64,000 nt of DNA from Distichodus sexfasciatus (lineage: Eukaryota; Chordata; Actinopteri; Characiformes; Distichodontidae), in contig JAVGVS010000004.1 of the NCBI GenBank assembly GCA_032718565.1, positions 9,464,083 through 9,528,082 of the forward strand. The letters are read 5' to 3'. Positions 1 through 12,222 of the stretch are shown here, piece by piece. Every line of letters starts with the position of its first letter. Position 1 is the first letter of the stretch. The notes beneath the pieces were generated by a model, which was given only the letters and a program-made list of their open reading frames with translations, made no database searches and had not been told where the DNA came from. A program made the translations under genes and the position numbers.

Positions 1-29
1 CATAAGTGTTTGCCAAATTGTGAGCTTAC

Positions 30-3000
30 CAGGTGTTCTCCGGAGACTTTGCGGATGCCCACCATCCGGACGGCATCGGGGGGCACGGGCTGGTTGTTGA
101 AGGCAGGGTCCATAAAGGCGCAGGGACTGGGGGGCGGAGTCTCATAACTTTTGGAGGCCACGGAGTCGTGCGTTTCCAACAGGGACTGGAGCAAAAAGAA
201 GAAACATTCCAATATGTATTTTCATTTTGGATTGATGCAATACCATCTTTGATTATTGAATCAATATATCGATTTACTCTGATGCACAGTTATATTATTA
301 ATTACAATGTCACTTTATACTGAACAGGAGGTCTATGTTTACTTTATTGTATTTTTCTATTCCTATTTCTATTTTATTAAGAGAAGATTGTTTTTCATTT
401 CTATGTCTGGTTGAGTTCTGAAATAAAAATGTTAAGTGATGTTAAATCAGCATATGACATTGTCTCTCCTGAATCGAATGGAAATCGTATTGTAGCAGTC
501 ATCAAATTGTTGTCCATTGAATTGAAATAAAACCATGATGAAACTTGTGCTTTACACCCCTAGATAATATGGATCACAATATAGTGCATGTCTAACACAA
601 CAGGCAAAAATGAATATTTAATGAAACACAGAGTCCCAATTATCTTCAGCAATCAAAATCTTTCGTTGCTTTGTTGCATTGCATTGTACCTGGAAGTGTG
701 GCTCTCTGAGGATTCGGGCGAGCTCATGTGCAGTCTGGCTGTGCTGGGTGAGGGGTGTGAGGTCTCTTAGGATATCCTGTACCAACTCCACATTGTTGTC
801 CCTCACCGCTTCCAGCTTGGGCTCCTCGAACCGCTCATGCGCCTGTTTGTATACACACATGGTTGAAACAGCTATGATGGCCCCAATATTATTCCATAAA
901 GCTATAACAATTTTTCATGCCTTCTTATGACCCTAAAAAGATTAATATAAAATGATAAAACATCTTTCTTACAACCTTTTTTGTTTAAACAAATTGGGAA
1001 TGAATTCATTCATTCATATCAGTTGTTTATTGCAGCAAATATTAATTTAGTGCTGATGGATGATGCTGATTTTTATTTTACCGATCCATCAGCAACTAAT
1101 TGATGTCGGTGATTAATGCTGACTGATATTAATTAACTGCTGACAGATGATGCTGATGTCTAGCTTCTTTTTTATTGATACCTCAGAACTTCTCATATCC
1201 ATCATTAATATTGACCAATATTAAATAATTGCTGATGGAAGAGGCTGGTGTCTTGTTTATTTTACTGATCAATCAGATATGAATAAATATATGTCAATAA
1301 TATCAGTCAATATTAAATCATTGTTGATTCATAATGCTTAAGTCTTGTTTCTTATATTAGCAATTAACTAATATTGGTCATCAATATTGGTTAATATTAA
1401 TTAATTGTGGATGGATGATGCCAACGTCTTGTTCTGCTCACCACGGGACTCTCCATAATGCCCTTGAGGAAGATGAGGTCCAGGTCGTTGGCGGTGGTGG
1501 AGCTGGTGCTGTCGCTCAGGGTGTCCAGGACACTGTGCATCGCTGACAGAGAAGAGAAAGACAGGGAGGGAGGAAGAAAAAAGAAGTAAATATTTAGGCC
1601 ACAAGCATTATCAGAGCCACCGACAAGTGTGTTTGATGGATATACTAAACATACTAAATATTAGCATACATACTACATACATACAAACATACCTAACTAC
1701 ATACTCACATACTAAATATTAACATACATACTACACACACACACAGTCTTGTATTACTATCTTTGTGAGGTTTTTCCATAGATTCCCGTAATGACTAGAT
1801 GTATATAATATTGCACCTACACCTAACCCTAACCTCAGTAACCAAAAGCACATCTTTTACCTATTTTAGTTTCCCAAATGAAACACATTTTCTAGTCATT
1901 TTTCTTCATGGGGACCTCTCAAATGTCCCCACAAAGCCCAAAAAATGACTAAAAGTGACGAAAAGGTCCCCACAACGCCGCAAATACCCGCCCACACACA
2001 CACACCCACACAACATAATCCAAAGGAAGGTGGAGTCAAAGCAGGGGAGGGATTATAACATTCCACACCTTTATTTCACACACAGTAGAGCTGAACTGGA
2101 CAGCAGCCAATCAGAACAGTTAAACAACCAGGAGCTTTCTCTCTCTCTCGCTCTCTCTCACATACACACACAATTTCAAATGTACAAAGTCAGAAATTCC
2201 TTGTACACACAGTGTACAAGAAGAAAATAATGAAGTATTTTGTTAAATTTGATATTTCTCTATAATCAGAGGTAGAGAGTAGCAAAGTGCATTTACTTGA
2301 GTACTGTACTCAAACACAGTATTTGAGTATCTGCACTTCATTTGTGTAGTTTTTTTTTTGGAAACTTATGACTTTTACTTCACTACATTTCTATCAAGGC
2401 TCTCATTACTAGTTACTTTCAAATCTGTGGACAGAGTGGATGTTATTCCCCTTTTTCTAAAATGTGATTGGTTTTTTGGCAGGTGACAATCTATCAGTAA
2501 CCAGTATGTCACGCCTGAAGACTGTAACTATAAAACCAAGTGAGTTTTTGTCTTACTTGAAACATTGTTGGAAAGTCATGAAGCTAGAGGTGAAGACCTG
2601 GGATTTAAGCAGGTTGGAATGTTAATTTTATGCATTTACAGCTATTGCACCGTCCTCCTGGTTAACATGCACATATACAGTAGATTGTCACCTGCCAAAA
2701 AACCAATCACATTTTAGAAAAAGGGGAATAAAAGGGGATGTGTAGTCTTACAATTATTTAAAAAAATAAACAAATGACTGTTTCTTTGTCAGTTTGCGTT
2801 GTGTTTCATTCTGTAACATTCTAAACTTAAAAATAATAGAACCAAAAGTGTTTCTTCACAGTGATGCCATAGGGGAAACTTCTTTGGTTCTTCAAAGAGC
2901 CTTTTACCCATTGGTTCTTTGCAAAACCATTTATCATGAAGTGGTCATGAAGAATTTAGTCTAAATAGTATTTGTATCTTTGTACCTGTGTTCATTATGT

Positions 3001-3982
3001 ACAATATGTAATAAATTGTTCAGTTTGTCAAAACCTAACTGAGTCAAGTTATCAGCTACTTTATGTAAATTGCAAAAACTGATCTTTCTAAAAGACAGTG
3101 GCAGATATCATCTGTTACAATTAAAAATTGTACAATTAACAATAATAATTTACAATCATTTCTACATACAGCCACAAGTAATTCAGTAGGTTAGGCATAA
3201 TGTCAGTAGACATTAAGGTCATACTTTAACATAACACATTCTTCTAATCACTGAAAACGATATAAGGTGTTACTAAAAGAGCTCTTTTTTTGCATTTAGT
3301 TCTCCAAAGGACCTTAAACAATATAAAAAGGTTATACATCATAAAAAGGTTCTCCAGAGCACTCAACGTATTCTAGAGCACTAATGAAGAACCAGTTTTT
3401 CTTAGAGTGTATCAGTTCCTTATTCTACAGGTTCTACAAGCTGGTCAGAGACATTGGGTTATGTAAGTGTTGTGGTAATAATGCAGCAATACAGTGAAAG
3501 TATTAAAAGTATATCATCTTAAGTATTTTTTTAAAACAAGTACTTTAGTACTTTAACTTAAGTAAAGATTTGACTGTACGACTTTGACGTGTATTGGAGT
3601 AATATTTGGCTAGCGGTATCTGTACTTGAGTACTTTGTCGACCTGTGTCTATAATTCATATTTTCATAAAATAATACCATGTAACTGTATATCTATTATT
3701 GCCAAATATAATACTGTGTTTTAAAATGTATTACTATAGTATGTCTTACATTAGTCAATTAATAGGTAATTTTTAACAGCAAATAAATGCTTTAAAAAGA
3801 ATTTTTTTATATTTTCCAAAAAAAATTTTTTTAATGTCTTCACTTGCTCTATGAACCACTATAAATATACACACACACACACATACACACACACAGCAAG
3901 AGACACATGTGGAAGCACGACTGGCACGACCTCGTTAACACGGGCTTGCTAGCCTGCTGCTCAGCAAGGGAGGCTTGAGTGT

Positions 3983-4013
<31 letters not shown>

Positions 4014-7000
4014 GATCAAGGGAAACAACAAATGCTGAATATTTAAAGCATCCATAATATTTTCCCCCGATTCTGCGGATCTCAAAACTTAACAGGCAAT
4101 CTAAGTGGACACTGTTAAACAGCTAGTGCTGCTAACAATAAACTAAAGGCAATGCGCCACAGTAAGCATGAATAACGTGTCAGTCCAGCTTTGGAACTCA
4201 GTTCACTCTTCCCCGATACGGAAAACCGAGGCACAGTGCGGCCAACGCTAAGCCTGTAATTAATACACTGAGAGGCTTAGCCGCCTATTATATCTCCATG
4301 GAGACGGCTAGCTTCTGCTTCTCCTCATGGGCGTTGGTGTGTGTGTGTGTGTGTATGTGTGTGTGTGTGTGTCCGTATGTGAAGCGAGAAGGTAATGGGA
4401 ACAATAAGTCAGAGGTCAACTTATTCCAAATCTTCCCTTTCAGTACTACCTGAATTTACATCCCTGTACTGAGTTTCTCTTTGAGGGCGACCTGCCACCT
4501 TTCTCCTGCCTACATTTCCCATGACCACAAGCCACCCTCCTGGACCGAATCGGGAGGTTTGCATATTTATATGATTAAAATTTTGCATAATCTTCATTTT
4601 AATTTAGAGGGTGGCAAACTGGATTGGAAGGTATTAAAGTGACAGAAGTTGCTCTACTAAAATAGTTTGTGTGTGTGTGTGTTCGTTTACTGGCTTACAT
4701 AACACAGACATGCTTCTGTTCACTGCCTTCTTTTCTCATCCATCCCATCCCCTTTTCTCTGGAGCATTGAGTAATTCCAGAAATGAATGGACACTTCTTC
4801 ACTTCTTTTCAAATAATTAGGGGCCCAAGCACATATTATTTATCTCCATCAAAATTGATTCTGCAGCCTAAACCTACAGTATACTCCTAACCATGTGAAA
4901 TTTGACTACTCACAAAAGGCTGTGTTGACCTGACCCAAAGGTTGTTCTGTTCAGATTTTCCATTATTATTAAGGGTCTGAGCACATCAATCTATTGTTTT
5001 TGTGCTGGTAATCGATGGTGCTTGGACCCCATTAATCGCTGCTTTTGGCTATAGCTATTATACTGTATGTTTTACATGAATAAAGCAACACAATTTGGGT
5101 GTATGTGCAAAGGAAATTCAGAATACCTTCTTTATATTTAATAAAATCATAAAATCATAAAATCTCAATAATCTAGAAACGTCAATTAAAAAATCTTTTA
5201 TGCCACAAAACAGTACATTGACAATGACAGTCTTTCTAAAAAGGAACGAACAATGCCGCAAGAAAATCTAACATAAAGAATAAAGCTAGTACTGGGCATA
5301 GATGTTATTAAATCCTTAATAAGCAGTGATAACCAGGTTACAACAGCTGTAATACATTGATGCAGGTTCACTATCTGGCAGAATCTCAGGTCTTGGTAGT
5401 TGTAAAAATTGTCCTTTGTCGATTACGAATGTTAGCAAGTCATTAATAATTAATCATATAAATGCCATGAAACATCACGATGGATGGGGGAATCATCAAC
5501 TCAGGCACCAATCTTGGTTTAGGCAGGACACTTGACTGATATCTGATATTTAGCAACTCACTAAAAAATCCAAATTACCTAATAAGGAAGAACACAGCCA
5601 CCCGATCATAATTCTATTGGTGTTTTAAGGGTGATAAAATGTTAACAAATAGCTGATGAAGTTGCCAGTTTAACATTCTGCCCGAGACATGGGGACAAGA
5701 TAAGCTGAGCAACCAACAAGACCCGAGATCTTGCCAAATAGTGAGCCTGCATCAATGTATTGCAACTTGTTTCTCACTCCTTATTAATGATTTCAAAACT
5801 GTCTACAATCTAATTAACAACTGTATAATAAAACATTTATAACACTTTATAAGGGCAGTCTTATTGTAAAGTGGTCCCCTCGTATGTTACACACTGGATT
5901 AGCCAAATGTCCTTCATACCAGAAAACACTTTCCAACATCTAAACCGGCTGATGTTTTCTGGTGAATTTTAGCTCGACATGAAGAAGAAGAAGAAAAAGA
6001 AGAAGAAGGCATGGTTTTATGTTGGTGTGGCTAAGTATGAGACAAGTGGAGCTAAGTGAAGGTGGGGTAATAAAAAACCAGTTTGACGCTCACCCATTAA
6101 AAACCCGTCAACACAAGTGTGAGACGTCACACAGTATGTCTTGGTACCTGAGATCACTCATTAATTATTCAGCAGCCTTGTTGACGAGACAAGTGACAAG
6201 TTTTAATCAGCCACAGGAGTGTGTAGGGAGGGAGAGGGATGGGGAGAGAGAGGAGGGGGGTGCAAAAAGGGAGGGAAAGAGGGAGAGGAAAGAGAGATGG
6301 AAAGGAGAGAGAATGGGATGATGAAAGAGATGGGAAAAGTGAGGGAGAGGGAAAATGGAAGGCAGAGAGAGCGAGAGGTAAGAGGGAAATACGGGAAAGA
6401 GAAGGAGAGTGGGAGAGAAAAAGGAGTGTGGGGAGGAGGGGAGTGGGAGAGAAAGAGAGTGAAGTGAGGGGGAGAGGGTAAAAGAGAAAGGGAGGAAGAG
6501 GGGACAGAGAAGGAGAGGGTGAGAAGGAGGTGAGAGATAGGAGGGAAGAGAGGGAGGGAAAGGTTAGAGAAGGAGAAAGAGGATAGATTAAAGGGAGGAG
6601 GAGCAGGAGGGAAGTGGGAGAGAAAGAGATGAGAAGAGAGGGTAGGGGAAGGAGGGAGATAAAGGTGGAGAGAAGAGAAGGAGAGAGGGAAAAGAAGAGA
6701 GAGAGGGAGGCGGTAGAGAGGAGAGAGAGAAAAGGGAAAACAGGGTGAGAGAGTAAAGATATTAAAGATCCTACACCAGCCCACAGTCTGAAGGAAATCT
6801 TCTTCAAGGAATCGTTTTTTTAAATGATCCCTTAAGAAGATAAAAACACTAAACCCACCACTTGTTTGGAAACTTTCCTCCCGCTGCCTTCCTCTCTCCA
6901 TCCCTTCCTCCCTCCTCTCTTTCATACACAAGTACTCAGATGAAAACTGAACATTTATATTTAAAAGCAGATTTAAGACAGCACTGTGCTACACTTACAT

Positions 7001-8245
7001 CTCTCACCTCCAGGGCTCTCCATGGTAGAGACCCTCACGCTCATAATTCACCTCCTCTCTTCTGCGTCTCCTTCCCTCTGCTCACTCGCTTCTCGTCCTT
7101 GCCTCCTTTTCCACCTCTGCTACGTACGTCAGTGCTTATGACTGCCCTCTCCTCCACCCCCCATCTCTCTCCCGTGAAGCCTATTTCCGCCTCCTTAATT
7201 CCCTCCTTTTTTTTCCAGAAAAGCTCAACTCTCAGTGGCCAAGCTCTGCTGCTATGCTACATCTTTTATCTCACCCTTCTTACTTACTTTCTTTCTCTAC
7301 TCTGCCTGGCTTTCCCAGGCTTTGTTTCTCTCATTTCTCTCCCTTGGGAGAAGCTCATAGCACAGCTGGGAAGGAGGGAGAAAGGAAAGGAAGAGGGGGA
7401 GAGGGAGAGATAGAGAGAGAGGGGGAGAGGGAGGTCTGGCAGTGTAAAAACTCCTCAGGGAGAGAGAAAGGAAACGACAGGTGGAACATTTGTTTCCCCA
7501 CAGAGCCCTGCTAGTTCCATAAGACGGTGAAAAAATAGCAAAAACACCACTCGTCTCGATCATCCCAGAACCCCCTCCCTCCATATCTCGACTCCTTTCC
7601 TATAACCCATTAGAGGCATATGATCAATTCTCATGGTGAATAGTGCTTGAGTGCCACTAGTTTTGATTTGAATTTTTCCCATAAGATTCTGCTCGAATTT
7701 TCAACAGCTTTTGCGCTATGGTGCTTGGACCCCGTTAATCACCGCTTGCGGCTATATTTTATATAGCAACAATTATTATTATTACTATTAGGATGCATAT
7801 TATTATCACTATTATTGTATACATTATGCAAAGGACTTGTGCAGATATGCAATTGAAATTAAAAACTAGAATGTGCCCAGAGTTCTGGATTAATAAAAAA
7901 TAATAAACATAGTCAGCATTAATAAATATGAAATATGTCATTGAAAACAATCTCAGGCCATGAAACAGTATGTCGGTTATGACTGATGGCCCAAAAAAAG
8001 GCATGAATGGGCGGTCATGACATCTGACCATACTCCAATCATTAATAAGCTGTGTGAGAAACTTCTTGTTGAATCTGATGGGCCTGTGTTATGGGAGTGT
8101 GAAATGAGATCTTGATTTTTACATTTTCTTAGATATCATCATCCTGGTTTATAATATAGATGAAGATTAAAGCATTTAAAAAAAAGAGAGAGAGGGGGAG
8201 TGGACATAACTCACCTGAGTCGGAGCTTGCTGACGCAACAGGCAT
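30..8245 (-). CDS. mpp2: MPP2-type membrane-associated guanylate kinase (MAGUK), 5' part only
   Basis: Partial gene; the 3' part lies beyond the left edge. Coding exons in transcript order: 8215-8245, 1442-1542, 690-842, 30-185. All have AG/GT borders and the phases join, giving 147 residues. The start MPVASASSDS, then AMHSVLDTL, LDLIFLKGIMESPV, AHERFEEPKLEAVRDNN, REPHFQ and LLETHDSVASK follow vertebrate MPP2 closely. Residues about 12-95 are the paired L27 domains, which assemble MAGUK scaffolds; the last exon enters the linker to the PDZ domain. The PDZ, SH3 and guanylate-kinase-like parts are not in the window. The family acts at the inner face of the plasma membrane, at synapses and cell junctions. 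The ATG chosen (8243-8245) follows an acceptor at 8269-8270, so part of the 5' UTR is in this exon. Oddity: the six residues VRSLAK expected between ESPV and AHER were not found. Neighbour pyy is the same as in human. MPP6 is the closest alternative but has a different N-terminus. Confidence 0.93.
186..689. other. mpp2 intron with a dispersed repeat copy
   Basis: No coding signal. About 420-560 resembles the repeat copies near 8.7, 23.5, 38.0, 45.5 and 47.4 kb, which share runs such as CAGCATATGA and GACATTGTCTC and end near ACACCCCTAG. Confidence 0.5.
1059..1432. repeat. Degenerate tandem repeat, unit ~90 bp, about five copies, in an mpp2 intron
   Basis: The landmark GATGATGCTGATGTCTTG and its variants recur near 1059, 1146, 1238, 1330 and 1415, spaced 85-92 bp, separated by AT-rich text containing AATATTAATTAA. 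The last copy stops about ten bases short of the donor of the L27 exon at 1442. Confidence 0.7.
1735..1995. repeat. Dispersed teleost repeat with ACCTAACCCTAACC and GGGGACCT...GTCCCCAC
   Basis: Contains a short CCTAACCCTAACC run and the paired blocks ATGGGGACCTCTC and GTCCCCACAAAG, then a second GGTCCCCACA, ending in an (AC)n tract. This combination is familiar from fish genomes. Placed by recollection only. Confidence 0.5.
2266..3650. mobile_element. Non-autonomous hAT-like element with a nested insertion, in mpp2 intron 1
   Basis: The ends are inverted relatives: AGAGGTAGAGAGTAGCAAAG at the left and TACTTTGTCGACCTGTGTCT at the right. The body carries the ACTTGAGTACT / AAGTACTTTAGTAC motifs of a common fish family. 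The block near 2455-2510 recurs inverted near 2678-2730 (AAAATGTGATTGGTTTTTTG and its complement). A second repeat with GGTTCTTCAAAGAGCC text occupies about 2820-3415 inside it. No transposase ORF remains. The family name is inferred. An element of the same family lies at 22588-23432. Confidence 0.6.
3849..4380. repeat. (AC)n/(GT)n microsatellites around a GC-richer segment in mpp2 intron 1
   Basis: (AC)n at about 3868-3897, (GT)n at 3979-4013 and at about 4338-4372; a short further (GT)n lies near 4666-4682. Between them (about 4090-4330) is a less repetitive, GC-richer stretch with a CTCCATGGAGAC palindrome. It could be a conserved noncoding element, but that cannot be judged here. Confidence 0.75.
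4820..5065. repeat. Dispersed repeat with GGGGCCCAAGCAC / GTGCTTGGACCCC ends
   Basis: Runs from GGGGCCCAAGCACATATTAT to GGTGCTTGGACCCCATTAAT followed by CGCTGCTTTTGGCTATAG. The second motif recurs near 7720, 36245, 51880 and 53040, so this is a multi-copy family; class unknown. Confidence 0.55.
6215..6756. repeat. Long purine-rich (GA-rich) tract in mpp2 intron 1
   Basis: About 540 bp in which the plus strand is nearly all G and A, with GGGAGA/GAGAGA text and few interruptions. Long open frames on both strands here are low-complexity artefacts. A shorter similar tract lies at about 7365-7435. Such mirror-rich tracts can form triplex DNA. Confidence 0.85.
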
Positions 8246-8268
8246 GTCTGCGTCTTTAAGGTCACTTT
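8246..8268 (-). other. mpp2: 5' UTR part of the mpp2 start-codon exon
   Basis: A pyrimidine-rich stretch ending in TTTGTAG (minus strand) gives an acceptor directly upstream of 8268, so 23 nt of leader precede the ATG in this exon. At least one noncoding first exon must therefore lie further right. It was not identified. Confidence 0.55.
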
Positions 8269-8694
8269 CTACAAAGAGAGACAGAAAAAGAATATGAATG
8301 ATTGTTACACATGTAGGCAATAAAGACCATCTTGGTAAATATTCGATAACACAGATATGCTTACAGTTTAAAGATCAAAAGATCAATTATTTGGATGTCA
8401 AAATGCAGCAAAACCCTGACCGCATCACCTGAAATTCAAATGAATACATAGATTTCTTTTTTTAATTAAACTGTTAGGATTTTTCACATACAGCATGAGC
8501 CTTATTGACGAAAAATGTAAGCTATAATAAGCATCTTTGATTCCATAGGAATCAGAAACATGGTCAGTATAAATTCCAACAAGAATGTGAAATTCTATAA
8601 ATAAAGAGTCCATAAATAAAGAAAAACTATTCTGATAATATGTTTCACCATGTTGCCCCGTAGGTGTGCAAATTGAAATCATGACAATATTATA

Positions 8695-9030
8695 TTGATT
8701 CAACGGACAACAATGTAACGTCCTCCAATATCACAAAGTCTGCTATAATAAGATTCCATTCGATTAAGTTCAGGAGACAATATCATCGTTATGAAACAAT
8801 ATCATATGCTGGTTTAACACCATCACTTCCATTCATATCACATCACATCACAGCAACTAAATTATCATTTGACAGTTTTCTTCCTGAGCTCAACCTTTAA
8901 CTGAAAAAACGTCTCTGAAAAAAGAGACCTTCCGTTCAAAGTGAAAATACAACATGCATCATATCAGATCAATATTTTCATTTTACATCGATGCTGTGGG
9001 CTCACTGATCAATGAATCAACGTAGATATA
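8695..9030. repeat. Dispersed repeat, family with 'GATATCACAAAGTCTGCTA'
   Basis: Shares ATATCACAAAGTCTGCTATA, GACAATATCATCGTTATG and CATATGCTGGTTTAACACCA with copies at 23480-23745, 37975-38345, 45410-45770 and 47390-47575. No ORF; class unknown. Confidence 0.6.
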
Positions 9031-9364
9031 TATATGTTGTTACATATACTGTCCAGTACTGCATTACAATGAAAATGTGTTCATAACATCTCGGCTCAGC
9101 AGTGTGTATGGTGTTCCATGTGAGAGGGTAAAACAGACGTGTGGTTTTCTTAAAGGGTGTGTTTCTGTTTGTTAAACAGCCCAGATTGTTACAGACATTA
9201 TTACTCACAGCTCAGCTTTCTGAGTGTAAATACACACACACACATTCAAATAGAGGTCTCATTGGATCTTTCAAGAATGTCAGCTCTGTACCAGCTCTGT
9301 GTTTAGTAATAACTGAAAGCTGACAAGGAGCCTTCAGCATCACTTCACTATTGTTAATCTCGTT

Positions 9365-9895
9365 GGAGCAATGAGTCGTTGGATGTTTAACTGGATGACT
9401 GAATGCTTGTGTGGTTGTCTAGATAAATGATTGGTTGGTTGGATGCTTTAATTGAATGAAAAGATGGTTGGCTGAATGATTAGTTAAATGTTTAAAGGTT
9501 TGATTGGTTTGTTGGATGTTAAGTTGGCTTTCTGCCATTTAGCAGATGCTGTTATACAGAGCCGCTTCCTTTTCCTAGTGTCACGGACAGTTTACCCAAG
9601 AGCAACTTGGAGTTGAGGGTCTTGCTCAGGGACCCAATGATGGTAGTGCTGGAGACAGATTCAAAACCATAACCTCTAGGTCCAGAGGCGAGTGTCCTAA
9701 CCACTAGACCATCACCACTAAGTTGGATGATTTATGCTGATTGGTTGGATGTTTAAATGTTTGCTTAAATGTTGCATGGTTGATTTGATGGTTGGATGAA
9801 TGATTCATTCCTTAGTTGCAAGTCTGAAAGTTTGGCTGGATGTTTAGTTGGATGGATGTTTGGTTTGAGTCTGTTAAATGCTGTAGATGGAAATG
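9365..9895. repeat. Degenerate TTGGATG/TGGTTGGATG array interrupted by a SINE
   Basis: Imperfect repeats of GTTGGATGTTTAA and TGATTGGTTGGATG run on both sides of an unrelated insert at 9535-9722. The array probably pre-dates the insert. Confidence 0.65.
9535..9722 (-). mobile_element. tRNA-derived SINE (V-SINE/L2-tail type), minus orientation
   Basis: Begins at the left with CATTTAGCAGATGCTGTTAT, the conserved 3' tail of many fish SINEs and L2-like LINEs seen in reverse. It ends at the right with TCCTAACCACTAGACCATCA, a tRNA-like head in reverse. Confidence 0.65.
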
Positions 9896-11980
9896 CTTAG
9901 ACAGCTGAGTAGATTCATTCCCTCATTCATTTTAGAGCTAAATTGCCTGTAGGGCTGTTCTGTGATTGATTCCAATTCCGGTTGTTGGAAACAGACGGTA
10001 GAATCCATTCCGTGATTATACCTGATTCTCGATCGAGAACAATATAAGAGGAGAGAGGTCTTGCAATAAAGCGCTGGCAGTGTCCAATAACAAATCACAT
10101 TTTATTTACTCCGACACTTAACCCAGAGAGCTCCAGGGAGACTGTCTCTATAATTAGGGAATGAAAGGATAAGTCTGTAAATGTAAACATGTACATTTCT
10201 GGCATGTCCTTCATGTCATCAGAATGCACAGCTATGTGTTTGCTTCTATGAGCTTCACCAAAAAAAATAATAAAATAAAATAAAAAATTCACAGAAAGGA
10301 AACTCTCCTGCATTTCTCTGTGGTCACTGAAGGAGCCATCATGTGGTAGGGCATGCTCAGAAAACTGTCTGCAATTTTACCTGGTAGTTTGCTAAACAAG
10401 CTAAATGACGCTAGCCTTCCTACAGGGTCCTAATCTTTAGGCCCCAATGCGCCCATCGCACTGCCCAGCTAAAAATAGCCCTCCTCTCTCCCGCGCTGCT
10501 TTCTCATTACTTTACAGGGGGGAAAAATGGTATCCAAGACAACCACGATTGCCTATCTTTCCCGCTCTCCTTTTATTTTCCTCCCTCTCTATCCCTTTGT
10601 GCTGCTTCGCCATGGCAACAGGAGGAGTCACATGAAATAATGATAAAGCGTCACGATTATTTAAGAGGAGGACAGCTTTCTTCGGTGCTCTGACACTCTG
10701 TTGCACAGTTGATGAAGGGAAGAGGAAGAGGTAGGCATGAGGAAAAGAGAGATAGATAAATAGAAAAAGAGAGGGAGGGAGAGACAGAGATATTGCGCGA
10801 ATCCGACTGGTCCTCGGGATGAGTTGACTCCAAAGTTTAGTATTGGAGTCTAAACGTAATTAAGTGTTTCAGCAGCACTGCTGGGTTATAGATGAAGATG
10901 CATTATTCATGGAGTAAATAAAATGTGATTTATTGGTAACTGTCAGCGCTGCACATTAATAATACACCCGAAACAACATAACTTAGAACTGAATTTTAAC
11001 TTTATTGTCTTTGCATTTTAACACACTGAACTAGTGGACACCAAAAACATTAAGATAAGGTGCATAAAATTGAAAATAAGAACTTAAAGTGCCCAGTCAG
11101 TAATCTAAGGCTGCTTGTGGTGCATGAACTTCCCCCTTTATAAATATCGACTTGGAGCTAGAAATCAATATATTATATCATAAATGGAAATATTGCAATA
11201 TACTGATGTATCAATTTAGGCACAGTCCTATTTAGGAGAGGCTCACCTCCTGATTGGTCCTCTGTACTGCAGCTGGATTAATTATTAAATGAGTTGGTAT
11301 GCATATTCATGAGGGAAAAGTGTTACTATGGCGATGGTGGTGCTGCACAGCTGTATGAGAAGTCATTAAATGAATGCATGTTACACACGGCTCAGCTACA
11401 CCTTTGATTCACAGCAAAAAGAGATGTGAACACACACACACACACTGTCTAAAACTGGCACCTTTCCCTGAGTGCGGTAACTACAGAGGCAGTTTCCAAG
11501 GAAACGACCCCTAAGGTAGCACACCTGAGTACAGAGAGGGACAGGAGACGAGAGGTTACGCTATGTTTATAAATGAGGGCACACGCACACATAATGCATA
11601 GCCAATTAAGAAGACAGAGGGCTTGAAATGAGAGACAAAGAGAAAATGAACCAGAGACCTTTAAATGAATATGATGGAATAAATTCCAAACTGATCAAAG
11701 TTGAAACCCACACACACACACAGACACCTAGACATACAGACAGAAGGAGTCAGTAATGTGAATATTTGTGATAACAAGGCCACAACATGTTCACTATGAA
11801 TTTTATTTAGGTGAATTATGTGAATGTTATTCAATACTTCATAGATACTGCTATTAACTCATGTGATTTTAGATTCCTTTTTGTCTTCAGTTTGTATAAA
11901 AAAGTTAAATGACCAATGCTTTGGCAATGCTTTCTTTGATATAGTCATGCTAATAAAATGACAAACTGAAAAGTTTAATT

Positions 11981-12222
11981 GGGGCAGTTGGTGTCGTAAA
12001 GGTTGGGCGTTCGGCCTGTGATCAGAAGGTCGCCGGTTGGAATCCCAGATCGGTAAAGTTACCACTGAGGTACTCATGAGCAATGTACCGTCCCCAAGCA
12101 CTGCTCCCCAGGCGCTGCCCATGTCAGCTGCCCACTGCTCCTTCACGGATGGGTCAAATGCAGTGGTCACATTTTGTGGTGGCGCACTGTGTGCTGTGGT
12201 GTGTTCACAATGCCAAATAATC
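11981..12222 (+). mobile_element. tRNA-derived SINE, family 1, plus orientation
   Basis: Starts GGGGCAGTTGGTGTCG (A-box-like), has GGTCGCCGGTTGGAATCCCA (B-box-like), then TACCACTGAGGTACTCATGA, CCCAAGCACTGCTCCCCAGG and GCTGCCCACTGCTCC, and ends in GTGTTCACAATG. It matches the copies at 24871, 28502, 38537, 42580, 44091 and 57450. Not a functional tRNA gene. Confidence 0.8.

Noticed and set aside
6169..6931. Long minus-strand open frames (over 200 codons) rich in Ser, Leu, Pro and Phe
   Set aside because: They are translations of the GA/CT-rich tract; low complexity, no start context, no splice support.
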